A stretch of 64,000 nucleotides of DNA from Thelonectria olida (taxonomy: Eukaryota; Ascomycota; Sordariomycetes; Hypocreales; Nectriaceae): the NCBI GenBank assembly GCA_020736575.1, contig JAGPYM010000043.1, forward strand, positions 12,501-76,500. The letters run 5' to 3'. A program made the translations under genes and the position numbers. How positions within the stretch are numbered: the stretch's first letter is position 1; each line of letters begins with the position of its first letter. The notes beneath the pieces were generated by a model. It did no database searches and was not told where the DNA came from. It saw only the letters and a list, made by a program, of their open reading frames with translations. Shown here one piece after another: positions 1 to 11,649 of this stretch.

Positions 1-850
1 TATCTTTTTAATATAAATATTTAATAAGAAATAGATTTAATAGCTAATTTAAATTTAGTTTATATTACTAATAAAAGTAGTAAAATTACAAAATAAGTTT
101 ATAAGTAAACTTAATTAATTAAAATTATCTAGTTAAATATATAATTTATAATATATTTATTATATTTTATAATTATTTAATAATAGTAATTTTAATAGTT
201 ATTTTAATAAGAAATTTTAAAATTATAATTTTAAAACTATTATATATAATAATTATAATTTAAATAAATATTTAAAAAGTAATAAAAAAAGGTTTAAAAA
301 TATAAAATAAATTAAATAAATAAATAAATATAAAAATTAAAAAGTAAAAAGAGAGGGAAAGCTAAAAATATTAAATAAAAAAGAAAATTAAAAAATGAAT
401 TAAATAAATTTAAAAGTAATTAAATTAATAAAAATAAATAAAATAATTAAATAGAAAAATATATAAATAAATTAATATAATAATAAAAATTATTAATTCT
501 AAAAATAATAAATATATATTAATATAATTTCATTAATTATTATTAAAATTTCTTTTTTTAAATAGTTATAATAAATTATTTATATTTACTCTTTTTAAAT
601 TTATAATCTTTTTATTAAAAATATATATTATAAATAATTTAAAATATATAATATTAATATATTATATAATAAATAATTATTATAAAAAATTAAATATTTT
701 AAAAATATATATTATATAATATATATTTAATTTATATAATAAAAATTAAATTAATTCTTTTTAAATATTTTTAAAACTTTTTTATTATTTAACTTAAACT
801 ATTTAATAAGTCTAATAAAAGTTATAACTAATTGGGTATTTATTAGTATA
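1..850. repeat. extremely AT-rich block
   Basis: Almost every base up to about 850 is A or T, in runs of TATA, AATAAA and TTTAAT words, with no open frame of any size. Composition changes abruptly at about 860-900 to ordinary GC-balanced sequence. Such blocks are usually old transposons destroyed by RIP, or centromere- or telomere-proximal AT isochores. No element can be recognised any more, and no telomeric TTAGGG array is present. Confidence 0.85.
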
Positions 851-959
851 GCATTTGCTATAAATAGACTACTATTATATCGTATCCGGAGGTCCCGAAC
901 CCCGCCTCTCTCTTTGTCAATCCCCTTCGTTATCTAGATTGCCTCCCACGTTGTCCGCT

Positions 960-1364
960 ATGACCTTACCAATCTCTAAAGCTCATCTCCGTGTGGCAAG
1001 ACCGACAAACAATATCAATGCCCTGCTAAAGTTCTACTGTGATGGGCTCGGCTTCCATAAGATTGGCGAGTTTCGAGACCACGATGACTTTAATGGCATA
1101 ATGCTGGGCCATAGTGGATGCGGATACCATCTGGAGTTCACAACAAAACGTGGTCACGACGCTGGAAGAGCACCCACGCAAGATAATCTGATGATTTTCT
1201 ATCTCCCTGAGCCTTCCGATTATAACAAAGCGGTTTCAGACATGGAGAGCGCGGTGGGACCTGCTGTCGTGAGCTTCAACCCTTATTGGGATGACTGTGG
1301 GAAGACCTTCGAAGATCCCGATGGGTATCGAATTGTCTTGGCTAATACGAAGTGGAACTTGTAA
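960..1364 (+). CDS. VOC-superfamily (glyoxalase/dioxygenase-fold) protein
   Basis: A single-exon gene of 134 residues. The frame is open from 939, but the first ATG is at 960, which puts the VOC beta-alpha-beta start right behind it (residues HLRVARPTNN, then FYCDGLGF). The second half has the family's closing DPDG-R-VLAN pattern (EDPDGYRIVLANT). Length fits the single-domain VOC class, which includes glyoxalase I-like, bleomycin-resistance-like and extradiol-dioxygenase-like proteins. VOC enzymes normally use paired His/Glu ligands for a divalent metal; which reaction this one performs cannot be told. It is the only intact gene next to two decayed transporter genes, so it could be a leftover of a resistance or catabolic cluster. 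That is inference. Confidence 0.8.
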   Translation: MTLPISKAHLRVARPTNNINALLKFYCDGLGFHKIGEFRDHDDFNGIMLGHSGCGYHLEFTTKRGHDAGRAPTQDNLMIFYLPEPSDYNKAVSDMESAVGPAVVSFNPYWDDCGKTFEDPDGYRIVLANTKWNL

Positions 1365-1669
1365 GGGGTCAGATCATATGGGGGTCGGAATGGTATGTAT
1401 TATTTGAGAGAGCTGGACCGGTGCGTTCTTGGCTAATAGACCAATGGCATGTGCTGCATTGTCTGCTACGTAGGTACCATCTCTTGCGAATGGGAGAATG
1501 AGGAGGCGGCAACAAAGCTACCTCATATGTTTACCCTGATGGACATGTGGTGGTCGACTAGTCTTAGAATTCCTCTTTGGAGACCACCACGTTTGCTTCC
1601 TTGGAGGAGTTGCCATGCTCTTCGGTGGAACTAGAGTCCTGGAGCGCAGTAGGAGCCTTGGTGTGTCTT
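1365..1669. other. intergenic gap, no gene seen
   Basis: 3' flank of the VOC gene and 3' flank of the convergent MFS pseudogene. No supported coding sequence. Confidence 0.5.
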
Positions 1670-3350
1670 CTCTGCTTCTACGTGAGGCTAGGAGTGTCGA
1701 AGATGTAGGTAATATCCTCTAGGGTGTAGCCTCTAGTTTCGACGAAGAAATACCAGACCGCAACACGCTTTTCGTGGCTAGTGATGGGCGTGAAGTGAGG
1801 AGTGATGGTCATGCTGTGCTTACTTCAAGAAATGTGTAGGCAATATAAGTAATGTACTACTTCCATCCAATGGTTTGTATCCAATCCGGTTGACGTAGGC
1901 GGAAAAGAAGCCTGCTGCGTGCATGACACCCATCATGTAAGTGACACCGCGAGCTCGAACCTCGTACGGTAGAAGCTCAGCAGGATAGGCCCAACGAGCA
2001 GTCCAGCCAAGATCATAGGCACCGTTGGAGAGGAAGATAGAAACCAAAACACCGATTGCATAGTCATTCGTTTGGTACGTGGTGTAGACTAGAATTGTTA
2101 GCACATGAGAGCCAGAAGTTGACTCTCTGGTGTATCTGGTAACTTACAAGCGGCCAAAGTGGTCCAAAGAATGAAAGCAATGAACATGCCCGATGCGGAG
2201 GGGATGAACGGCTTTCTGCGACCCAATAATTCGACAACTAGAGATGTCCCCATGGCCAGCACGGGGTTGTACATGGACGGGCACCCGCTAATGGTTGTCT
2301 GCGTAATCGTCTCGGTGATGCCGATACTGTTGAGGACGGAGTGAAGATAGTATTAAACGGGACCATTACTGGAAATCTGGGACGATGGTCGTTCATGGCC
2401 ACGTTTCAAGGCAATACCAACAAAGATATATGTCAGTACATATCTCGAGGAACAGACCGCAGAAGGTGACAATGATGAGTCTTGTCTTATTTGGCTTGGT
2501 CTTGATCAGGTCAAGGTAGCGTCCTTGCTCCTTGGCCCGAGAGTCCTTGAGAATGGCGTCTTTGATCTGAGTGTACTCGAGCTCCGCGATTTGGCTATTC
2601 TAATCGCCATTGACATAGTAATTTACAAGGTCTCTCGTGCCTTGGCTCCGTTTCCGGTCAAGATGAGCTAGCGAGGGCTCTCTGGAACAAGCTAAATGAG
2701 GGCGACTTGAATGACAGAGGGAAAACCCCGAAGGAGACTGGGAATTCTCCGCGACAGGAGCTGTTGACATACTGGGTGCCGTATGTCGTCCACGCGGCCA
2801 TAATGGCTCCAATGTACCAGGCAGTGGGAAAATAAGTCAACACAGTTCCGCGATGCTTGGGAAGAGGTAACTCGACAAGAAGAAGAGGAGCTCCAACAAC
2901 TGTAAATGACAGACCTCAACCAATTAGCAGACGTGCAATCACAAACTGTGCGACGTGTTTGGATGAGGCATGGAGGATGGCCTCGACCAGCGTCCACGAT
3001 GCCCCTAAGGCAGTCGACTTTCGAGGACCGAACCTATCAATGAACCATCCAATGAGAGGCAGAGAAATCATAGCACCAACGGTATGAATGGAGTTTAGAA
3101 GGCCGAGAACCGGAGCGCTAGGATGGTTAAATTCTAGTAAACGACCAGCCGTGGTGAGTCTTAAACATCATCAATTAATGCCAAGCTTGCGAACACTCAC
3201 CTTCTTGCCACGACGGAAGCAACTGGATATTGCCCATGATCATTCCGTCGAATCCTGAATATGAACTGCTAAGGATTACGATGGGCAACAGGAGGTATAA
3301 AATCCTGAGGCCGTGGTCGTGCCACCAGGATGTTGCGGGGCGGGGGTGAG
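1670..3350 (-). pseudogene. decayed MFS sugar transporter
   Basis: Translating the minus strand in changing frames gives an ordered sugar/lactose-permease-type MFS protein. Order: WWHDHGLRILYLLLP (about 3330), a first helix with SGFDGMIMGNIQ (about 3240), an intron with a GTGAGT donor, GLLNSIHTVGAMISLPLIGW (about 3080), a VPESPR-like motif (about 2685), VLNSIGITET (about 2330), GMFIAFILWTT (about 2190), PAELLPYEVRARG (about 1970) and a C-terminal FVETRGYTLEDITYIFD (about 1720). Lesions are several: a TGA after LLIG (about 2925), a frame change near 2770, TAG codons before LVPESPR and after it, a stop after YYVNGD (about 2600) and one at about 2350. Full-length relatives are about 500-550 residues. 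The gene cannot make a transporter. Stops at Trp-like positions would fit RIP, but this was not counted. Confidence 0.85.
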
Positions 3351-4330
3351 CGGATCTGCCGTGTTGAGATGGAACGGCAGCTGCAAAGGCTTAAGAATTG
3401 GGGAAACTTGAGAGAAAGAAGGAAGGAATGTTCCAAAAGGTTTTCTAATTATGCCAAAATCTAGAAATGGATGTTGATGATGAAGATGGAATCGAGATGG
3501 ACGATTGGACACCCGCCCCTTACCTCTCTATAAAGCTCTTCATCAACAGTCACAAGAGGCGTCCATGGTCGTTTACGAAAAGAAAAGGGTTGAAAATGAC
3601 TGGATCCGGCAGAACGGAACTACCATGAAGAGCTAGACAAAGAATGGGACTATATGCATCCCTAGGTAGCACGCAATATTGAGGCTGGATAATAGACGGC
3701 TCAAGCATGGGCAAGCAGATGACTTCCGATCAGTCTCAATAGTATACATCTGGGTCAGAATGCCACGAGAGTCCATGTTGCAACGAGATACATCGGAGAA
3801 GATCACTTGGGTGTTAGAGCTAAATGGCCGAGCCTCGCAATGGTGTGATGGAGGATTTGTGCCGGATCCAAGTTGATAGTGGATTCCATTGATGTGAATA
3901 AATCAAGGCTAACAATACTAGCGGCTCTCATTCTTCTGGTCTCGTTTGTGTGGGCCGTATATTCGTCTCGTCACTGAACTCTGGCATGTCGTTAATCAAC
4001 TCCGACAACTTCGGCCGTTTTGCTCCGTCAAACATCGGACATTGCCAACTAAATCCACCTCAGAATCTATCTCAATCTTCTCATCTGAGACGTCACAATC
4101 TCCGGCAAGAATGATGAGGACCCTGGAAATTTGTTGATCACTCGCGGGTCCGAATCGCGTTCTTGAATGGATTTCCGAGATGGTGGCCATTTCAAGGCTG
4201 CTTGGACGTGAACTTGAGCCTGAGCTGGACGAAAGCTTCATCCTCTGCACTTGTTAGAGATCAAATGCATTTTCAATGTTTATACTTTGTCATATCTGTG
4301 ACTGACGCTCACCAAACGCAGATTCTCGAA
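3351..4330. other. gap without a supported gene
   Basis: Only short overlapping frames occur here. A minus-strand 84-codon frame (3996-4250, Ser-rich start) has no recognisable domain. The first nucleotide-binding domain expected upstream of the following PDR transporter relic is not found here. Confidence 0.45.
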
Positions 4331-4379
4331 CCCTGTGTCTTATAGTCTGTATCCAGCAGCCCCGGCGCTCGGGTACTCT

Positions 4380-7268
4380 CACTTTCGCACATACACACTG
4401 CTGTTGCTACCGCGCGTTTCCTCATCGATATTCCTCTCATCGCCTTTCAGAATGTCGTTTTCATTTTAGTATTCAACTTTCTTTCGAGGCTACAGGTGGA
4501 AGCCGGGAAATTCTCCTTCTTCTTCTTCTATCTCACCCTATTCATTTCGACTATCTGTTTCAGCAATTTACTGAGCATGTTTGCCTACTTTGTAGGAACC
4601 CTCGGTGATTGTGCGTGCTTGCAAAACATGCTAGAGATTTGTAGAGAGCTGACACTACCCAGGGCTTCCATTACGGAGGCTTCTCTTGTGCTGTGCTGCT
4701 TCTCTTTGCCGTCTTCATAATCCCGCCGGATGACATGAGCCCCTTGTTCGGGTGGCTACATCATATAAATCCCATGTTTTATTGTTTTGAAAACATGAGT
4801 AAGCACTAATATCTTAGTGCGTCTCCTTTTGCTGAGCTGAGTTGACGCCAGAATAGCTCTTCACCAACGAATTTGCCTTGCTGACCCTCTCTTGTGACGA
4901 CAATCTCGCTCCCCAAAACGGGCTTCCGGGGCACCAGACATGCCCCGTCAGAGGTGTTCATCCAGGGCAGACCAGCGTCCCAGGGATTCAATATGTCGAG
5001 TCTTTTGGTTTCTCTGCCTCTCATAGATGGCGCAATATTGGGATTATGATGAGCATCGCGTTCATCTATCTCTTTGTCGGGATTTTAGGCAGCGAGGTCA
5101 TTGTCTTTGCTCCTCGCGGCGGTTCTTGACTTGTCTTTGCAAAGCGAGAGTCTAAGAAGTCGACGAGACCTGAGCTCGAATATGTCGAAAGTCGGCTCCT
5201 GTATCGGGGTCCAGCTCTACTGCTAGTCGCTTCAACGTCATCTCAGGCACTATCGGCGACTTGGCACTGACCTGGAACAAAGTCAACCTGGAATTGGAGA
5301 GAGCCATATCCTGAAAGGCATATCGTGTTATGTCAGTCATGGGGAGCTCGCTGCTTTGTGCGGCGCAAGCGGTGCTGGCAACACGACGCTGCTCGCGGCC
5401 TTGAGCCAGATGTACTTCGCAGGAAACCAGAGTGGCGAAGTTCTTGTGGGAGACCAGCCTCCAAGCTTGAGTTATAGAAAGAAAGTCAGTAAGGATGGCC
5501 TATTCACAGTGTACCACCTCTTCTCCTAATTCTTTGCTAAAAAACAACCCAGGGTTTGCTCAGCAGATGGACCTTCACGACGGTACAGGTACAGTACGGG
5601 CGGCGCTTCAATTCTCGGCTCTACTGCGACAACCCAAGTCCTATTCTCAGAAGGAGAAACTTGCATATGCCGATAAAATACTTAATCTCTTGGATCTGAT
5701 GGACGTGCAACACGCTCGCCAGGAACAGGCCACCGCGGTCACAATTCATCAGCGTTCTGCCCTCCTTTTCTCCTAATTCGATAATTTGCTGTCTCTATTA
5801 TCCAAGGGTCAGCAGCTTTGGTAAGTCAAACTCTGCAGCTCGGGTCGACTAAACGTATTGAGAGCTTCCAGCCTTGGCAAGGTCGTCAATGCCCTGCCCT
5901 CCTTTGCTCGCCACGGTGCCCTTTATCCAGAGGGTGCCAACCCCGGCGAATTCATTCTTGAAACTGTTGGCGCTGGTGTTAATGCGCGCATGTCTGACAA
6001 GAGTCCCGACTGGGCAGCAATATGGGCACCCTCTGACGAAGCTGCTAGCCTCGGGCGAGAGATCCAGGACAGCAAGAACGGTGAGCGAGCCGGCAGAGCG
6101 CCCGATGCTGGTGTCGAGGACGGTTCCGATTGTAACACATCAATCTCAACGCAATGTATTTGTTCTCAAAGCGAATGCTATTGAATCAATGGATAAGTCC
6201 TCCGTACATGTACTCCAAGGTCTGGGTGCATGTTATTAGCGCAATTCTTGTTGGATTCACCTTCTTCCAGATTGGCACAAGTTCCCAAGACCTTCAAAAT
6301 CGGTGAGTCCCCATCTCGACTCAACGGGAACTGCTTTCTTATATTGAATCAACATGTCCACTATGTTCTTTATCCTCTTTGCCTGCAATCCCATCGTCGA
6401 CGTCATCCTTGCTCGTTACTTCTTCGCTAGCCTGTACTGAATGTTTCGCGAGGGGCCGTCTCATGCATACGGATGGGTTGCATTTGCATCTTCGACAATT
6501 GTCTCGGAAATCCCCGGTTCAATCATCGTGACAGGTGTTGTACTTCTTGAGATGGGATTTTCCAAGTGGCTTGTCGCTCCGTGGTGAGGCCGCCTACATC
6601 TTTTTATTTCTCTTGACGTATGAGATCTTCTAGGTGAGTCGATCTTTGCTGCTGTATCTAGCACCCGTAAACCAATTCCAAGCCTAGGTGCTCCTAGGGC
6701 TGTTCATGACGGCCCTAAGTCCAGACTTGGGCTTAGCTGGATATGTCCTCGTCTTTATCGTCTGCACTTGCAACTGGTTCAATGGAATCATTGTTCCATA
6801 TGACCAAATCCAAGTCTTCTGGTGGAATACCAGTGGCTCCTTTCTCAATAAGTTCACTGTTCTAACCATTGAGAATAGCTCTACTACCTATCTCCATTTA
6901 CCTATGTGTTGGGCGGCATGGTCACTACTGTCACCACCTCCGTCTCAGTATCATGCAGGTCTTCTGAGCTAACCATCTTCACCGCACCGCCAAACGAAAC
7001 GTGCTCCTCGTATGCCTCTGAGCGGGCTTCTTCAGTCTCCGCTCTGCTTCTCAACCCCGATGCGCCCAACGATGTTCCATGTGAGGTTTGTCGTTGGACA
7101 CCTGCTAGCCAGTTTTTGGCGCAGTTTAATCCTGGCGATGGACAACTCGGGGGGATATGGGGATGCTGGGCAATCTTTGTGGATTTTACGGTTGGGAATT
7201 TCGTTTTAGTTTACTTCTTCACATGGGCCACAAAGGTCAAGGGTTGGAAGTTCTTCAATTTCTTTTAA
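4380..7268 (+). pseudogene. decayed, 5'-truncated PDR-type ABC transporter
   Basis: Fragments in all three plus frames line up in the order of a fungal pleiotropic-drug-resistance (ABCG) half: transmembrane domain 1 (VATARFLIDIPLIAFQNVVF at about 4400, then FGWLHHINPMFYCFENM at about 4755), the linker WRNIGIMMSIAFIYLFVG (about 5027), nucleotide-binding domain 2 with a Walker A-like GASGAGNTTLL (5362-5391), NPGFAQQMDLHDGTGTVRAA (about 5548), NPGEFILETVGAG (about 5940), then transmembrane domain 2 (NWFNGIIVPYDQIQVFW about 6770) and the closing TWATKVKGWKFFNFF ending at 7268. The Walker A lysine is Asn (AAC, 5380-5382). Stops and frame changes occur throughout. The first nucleotide-binding domain is missing. 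PDR pumps export drugs and toxic metabolites at the plasma membrane; this copy is dead. Confidence 0.88.
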
Positions 7269-8006
7269 CGGTGGAGGGGCGTTGAGATGGACTGGGACTA
7301 AAAATGGTGATGAATCATACTTTACCACCAGTGCTTCCTGTTCAAGATAGGAAACACAGTCTGAATTATTTGAAGTTGGATCGCCTACCAGAATATGATG
7401 ATAGTGATATTGCATTCATGTAAATCTTTCCATGATAAACTCTCCACTCGTTCAAAATCCGAGATAAAAATAAGTGCAGGGTTGGATCACTGCTCGAGCC
7501 CAATATCTCTCACCATCATTAGACTAATGAACCGTCAAATCGATTAGTGCTGCACAGATTAACAAAGGTCGGGGTCACGTTCTAAATCACCGTCAATATC
7601 ATTTTGTCAAACCAACATCTAGTAGACAGTGTCTGACTCTCCATTAATCATTCCAGAAAGCACTATGACATTGCGCTTCAGTGATTCAGCGCCATGACAC
7701 CAAGCTACTCACGATCTACCCAGAGAAGAGGGTGTATTGCTACATACTTAGCCATGACGTTCTAATGAAAAAATATTCAGTCGTCGTTCTCACGACGCTC
7801 ACGTGATGGTATATGGTAGTTGTGACCAATGTCTCCTATGTATGAAACTGACACGCGCTGATGTCTTGGACTCTTAACAGACAGCATGTGAGTCTTGTAA
7901 GTTGTAGATGTCACTTAATAAGATTTTACTTCTCATATATAAGATCCAGTGCTGCTAAATAGCCTGGCAGAATTTATTGCGCAACATAAGCTACATGTTT
8001 AGAAAA
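7269..8006. promoter_or_regulatory. intergenic; TATA-like box before the small C2H2 gene
   Basis: No coding sequence seen in about 740 bases. TATATAAG at 7936-7943 lies about 65 bases before the proposed start at 8007 and is a reasonable core promoter. The rest is featureless by eye. Confidence 0.4.
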
Positions 8007-8582
8007 ATGTCGGGCCGTACACCAACCCCCCGTTATGGTGGCAATCAACCCCCAAACAACCAATATCAAACATTTGACTATGTCGATCCTGCTTGGATTA
8101 CTGCTGGAAATGTTGGGCCTCTTCCACAGTATGAATGGAATGCTGTGATTACTGCGAATTCCGCCGAACAGAGTAACCAGTCTGAGGAAGGTCAATTGGA
8201 CAACTCTGAGCAACTTTCGCTCTCCGGGTCATCTCTCTGGTGTCCACGTTGCTCGCTTAGATTTCATACACGCTGGGACTTAACGTAAGTGCCCCTGATT
8301 CTGAGGTTTCATAGGAGGTATGGCTGACCCAGATGTCCCAACAGAACCCACCTTGGTACGCATCTCTTCCCATTGCCATGCATTGAGAAAACCTGCACCG
8401 CCACCTTTTCCTCGGAGCACGAACGTTTATATCACATGTCTCACGCGCACCCAGTATCAGTTTGGGGTTGCCCGTGGCGACGATGCACGTTTTGGTTGAA
8501 CCAGCGTGGACTATGGACCGAGCTGAAGGAGAAGCATATGCGAGACGTGCATAATGGAGAGCTGCCTTCAAACCCTTTTTAA
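8007..8582 (+). CDS. small C2H2 zinc-finger protein
   Basis: Two exons, 8007-8284 and 8345-8582, separated by a 60-nt GT-AG intron (GTAAGT...CAACAG). Splicing completes a zinc finger: CPRC at the end of exon 1, then THLGTH in exon 2 (spacing C-x2-C-x12-H-x3-H). A second Cys/His-rich stretch follows, with C-x4-C in PCIEKTC and paired HERLYHMSHAH, then another CPWRRC ... H pattern. The N-terminal 70 residues are polar and Asn/Gln/Pro-rich. About 171 residues. The start at 8007 has an A at -3; ATG 7995 in the same frame is an alternative. Role unknown; such fungal fingers may bind DNA or protein. Confidence 0.7.
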
Positions 8583-10656
8583 GAGACATTGAGGCGCGTC
8601 GAAAGTTGCGTCAGTTTGAAGTTAGAAAGCGCCGGGGCAAATATTTCCTTATACAAGCTATGTGACCTTCCCTTTGTCTTGGACTTGAGTGGGTGCATAC
8701 GCACTTTTTTGTTACCGCTGGGGCATGGTAGAAACGGTAGCCATCCTAACGTCATAATCTACTTTCTGGTAGCAAGCTTGAATAAGATATAGTGATTAGC
8801 TTTCCATAGGCTGACCATTAGTATCTGTTCGGCTAGTCAGCCTAGCTACTCGAAGGGGTACTCTTACGTTGACTAATTGCAAATAATGCTCTAGGTAGCC
8901 GTGCATTGAAAGTCACTGCTCTGTTTCTCGAGCCTATGAAACGTAAGCTCCACTCACTTATCACGCCGAAGTGCTGCAATGTGCTTCACAAAGGACTTTA
9001 GACGTCTCTTTTCTGTGCGCGAGGGACGTATCTGAGGCTTGCAGGGTTTCAACGGAGTATTACCAATGTCAAATATACAAGCTATTACTTGGCGCCTATG
9101 TGACGCTGTGTGGAACTAATTACGTGTTGCAAGTTCCCTACGTCTTCAAAAGTCAACACGGATGCAAGAACAGAGCCATGGAGATCACAGAATAGGGTGT
9201 GGCGCGTCTGGGATAAGTGCAAGAGTGGGTTGGACAATGACAGCGTAGGAGAAAAAAAATAGCGACTGTTAGAGATACTCTACACACTATCGGATGCTTG
9301 CTACCTGGCAGTCAAACTCAAAGCAAGAAACGTTGAATTGCTTTCAGCGGAAAATTGGTCATTCTAGGCAGACTAAGCTACCGAAAGTGCAATACAACGT
9401 TTGATAGGTGAGGAGTGGTATGAAGATCGAGAGGTCTGCTGTTGCAACGTCCAATGGCCTGGAGACGCGTTCTACTTGTTGATATTATGACCAAATCACA
9501 TTATTCCGGCCATGATTCTATTCAGTAAAGCCTACTCGCAACTCAGGCTACCCACACGGATCGTCGTCAGAGTCGTAGTGGCGTGTCTAGTCGTAAGGAC
9601 AGGCAAGGTCCTTTACAGACTCCAGGCTTCAAATCCACCCAAATGGCTTCAGGCAGATCAGTCAGTCGACTCGACGAGTTGTTGACCGCTCTTGACGAAT
9701 GCAACGTCTCTTCTTTTTAGCCCACCTAGGGTACAACTTCCTCTATGGGAGGCCAGCGACTAATGACATAGCGAGCCTGAATAATAAAGAGTTGTCAATC
9801 CAGCCCTGGGTATTTAAGACGGCAATCTGATTGCTCGTTGATTCTTCTCGCAAGCTTGGACGCGGGGAATGGGTCGGTTTCAAGGCAAATGTCACATCAT
9901 CTGCATATTGCCAACAGTTTAAAATACCCTGACTGCCAAGATCGAAGGGATGGCGAACCTCCCCTGCCGATTATCGACGTCTCTGGCATATACGGTCTGG
10001 CGGCTTCACCTTTGGAAATTTTCAACAACGCCAACCTCGGCCGAAGCATAGATGCATGAATGTACATCTTATGCACTACACACACCGAACTTCTTACGGC
10101 ATATTTCGTGCATCAACTAAAACATCTACCGCGAAAAGGTCTGGCTCTATTCGATCCCAACCCCGCAGAGAACAAGATGAACCCGGGGAAAACCGGGGGT
10201 GTCCGCATAGAGTTATTCCCTAGATCCCAGGCTCGACCAACCATCCATGCTCATTAGGTGGTTATTAGCTAATAGGTTCCCATCTAAACCCCAGCACGGA
10301 ATCCAACGAGCGGAGACTCGGGGACAGGAGCGACTGTTTCTGCCGAGACGAACCTCAACGCCGGACGATTCTCCCAACGCTCTCTTCACAGCCTGCGTGA
10401 CAGATGGGCAGACGCCTCTTAAACCGAGAGTCCTCGCTGCGGGTCTGTCTGGGGTATCCTAATTTTTCTCGCACACCTTGGTAAATATTGGCTAATTATT
10501 ACCTAAAAATGTCATCGGCTTGCCGAGGAAAATCCCTCTTCTCGAGAGGCATACTGAGATGGCAGAGGGCGTATAAAAATGAGAAGAGTGCCAAGTTTTT
10601 GAAGGGGAAAAAGGGCGGAACCGTAGAGCTCCCTGCATCCAGCTTACTCGTTGAAA
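8583..10656. other. 2-kb intergenic region upstream of the acetate-transporter gene
   Basis: No frame here looks like a gene. Near the right end, CCGGGG occurs twice (10183-10188 and 10193-10198), matching the CreA-type SYGGRG consensus, and GTATAAAAA (10571-10579) lies about 85 bases before the ATG at 10657. These could serve carbon-regulated transcription of the downstream gene. That is inference from motif matches only. Confidence 0.4.
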
Positions 10657-11649
10657 ATGGCACTCAAGATTGAGGAAGAATGCGTCTCCACGCCCATCTC
10701 GACCAGCTCGAGCCTGGGACACCGCATTGGAAACCCTGTAAGCGATCTCCCGCACTTCTTATCTTTCCTGCTGCTTACATGATAATGTGTCAAAGTCACC
10801 TTTGGCGATGGGGGGCTTTGCGACCACCCTGTTAACCCTGTCCTTGGCTATGATGGGCTTTCGTGGGGTAGAGACGCAGACCGTCTTTATCGCTAATCTT
10901 TGCTTCGCTGCTGGAGTCGGCATGCTTATCTCTGCCCAGTGGGAAATGGTCAGAGGCAATACCTTTGGGTACTCTTCATTGAGCGCTTTTGGTACGTTGA
11001 GAAGTTCATTGACCTCATTGGGCCCTTGTAAACACCATTCGATCGGTAGATGGGGATGAACCCATTTCTCCTTGGGATATTTGGACCGTTCACCTCAAGT
11101 TACATGACTGACCACCCTGAACAGGCCTCTTCTATGGTGGCTACGGCGTCATCCTGGCCCCATCTCTGGGTGTTCTCGAGTCGTATGGCGGCGCGACTGC
11201 AGAGTATCATAACGCGTTGGGCTTCTTTGTTTTGAGTAAGATACCATCCATTCATCTAGTTGAGGCAATGACTAACGCCAAGTGTTCAGTTTGGGCTGTT
11301 CTCGATATCTTCTTCATGCTCGGGTCGTTGCCCATGTATTTCACTACCTTCTCCAAGAAAATGGGTGCACTGCTAACTTGTATTCTCTGATAGTAACCTA
11401 GTTTCATTTGGCATCTTTGCAACAATCTTCCTATGCTTTACTCTAGATGCAGCATCGAACTTTGCTCTGGCTGACGGCAAAGGGGATACTGCCAAGGCAC
11501 TGATGAAGGCAGCTGGCGCCTTCGGCTTCATCTCTGGCCTGTTGGGATATTACAGCTGCGCTGCATCCATGTGCCAGGACGCGCTGCCGTTTGATTTGCC
11601 CCTTGGAGACACCTCTCGATACTTCAACAGACGGCGCAAGAACTTGTAA
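10657..11649 (+). CDS. GPR1/FUN34/YaaH (SATP) acetate transporter family protein
   Basis: Five exons: 10657-10737, 10796-10991, 11125-11235, 11290-11335 and 11394-11649 (690 nt, 229 residues). All junctions keep frame; intron 1 ends in AAG and intron 2 is 133 nt. The N-terminus carries the family signature as GNPSPLAMGGFATTL (usual form NPAPL), followed by LISAQWEMVRGNTFGY, LFYGGYGVILAPSLGV and FFMLGSLPI. The C-terminal helix GFISGLLGYYSCAASMCQD is also typical. Family members are six-helix plasma-membrane proteins that carry acetate or related monocarboxylates, or signal in ammonium export. The N-terminal tail is shorter than in yeast Ady2/Gpr1. Apparently intact. CCGGGG motifs and a TATA box precede it. 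Confidence 0.88.

Noticed and set aside
3996..4250. 84-codon Ser-rich minus-strand frame as a small gene
   Set aside because: No splice context, domain or promoter. Left unannotated.
10571..10676. Start of the acetate-transporter gene in the 10488-10673 frame
   Set aside because: That frame has no family motif; the ATG at 10657 in another frame splices into the NPSPL signature.
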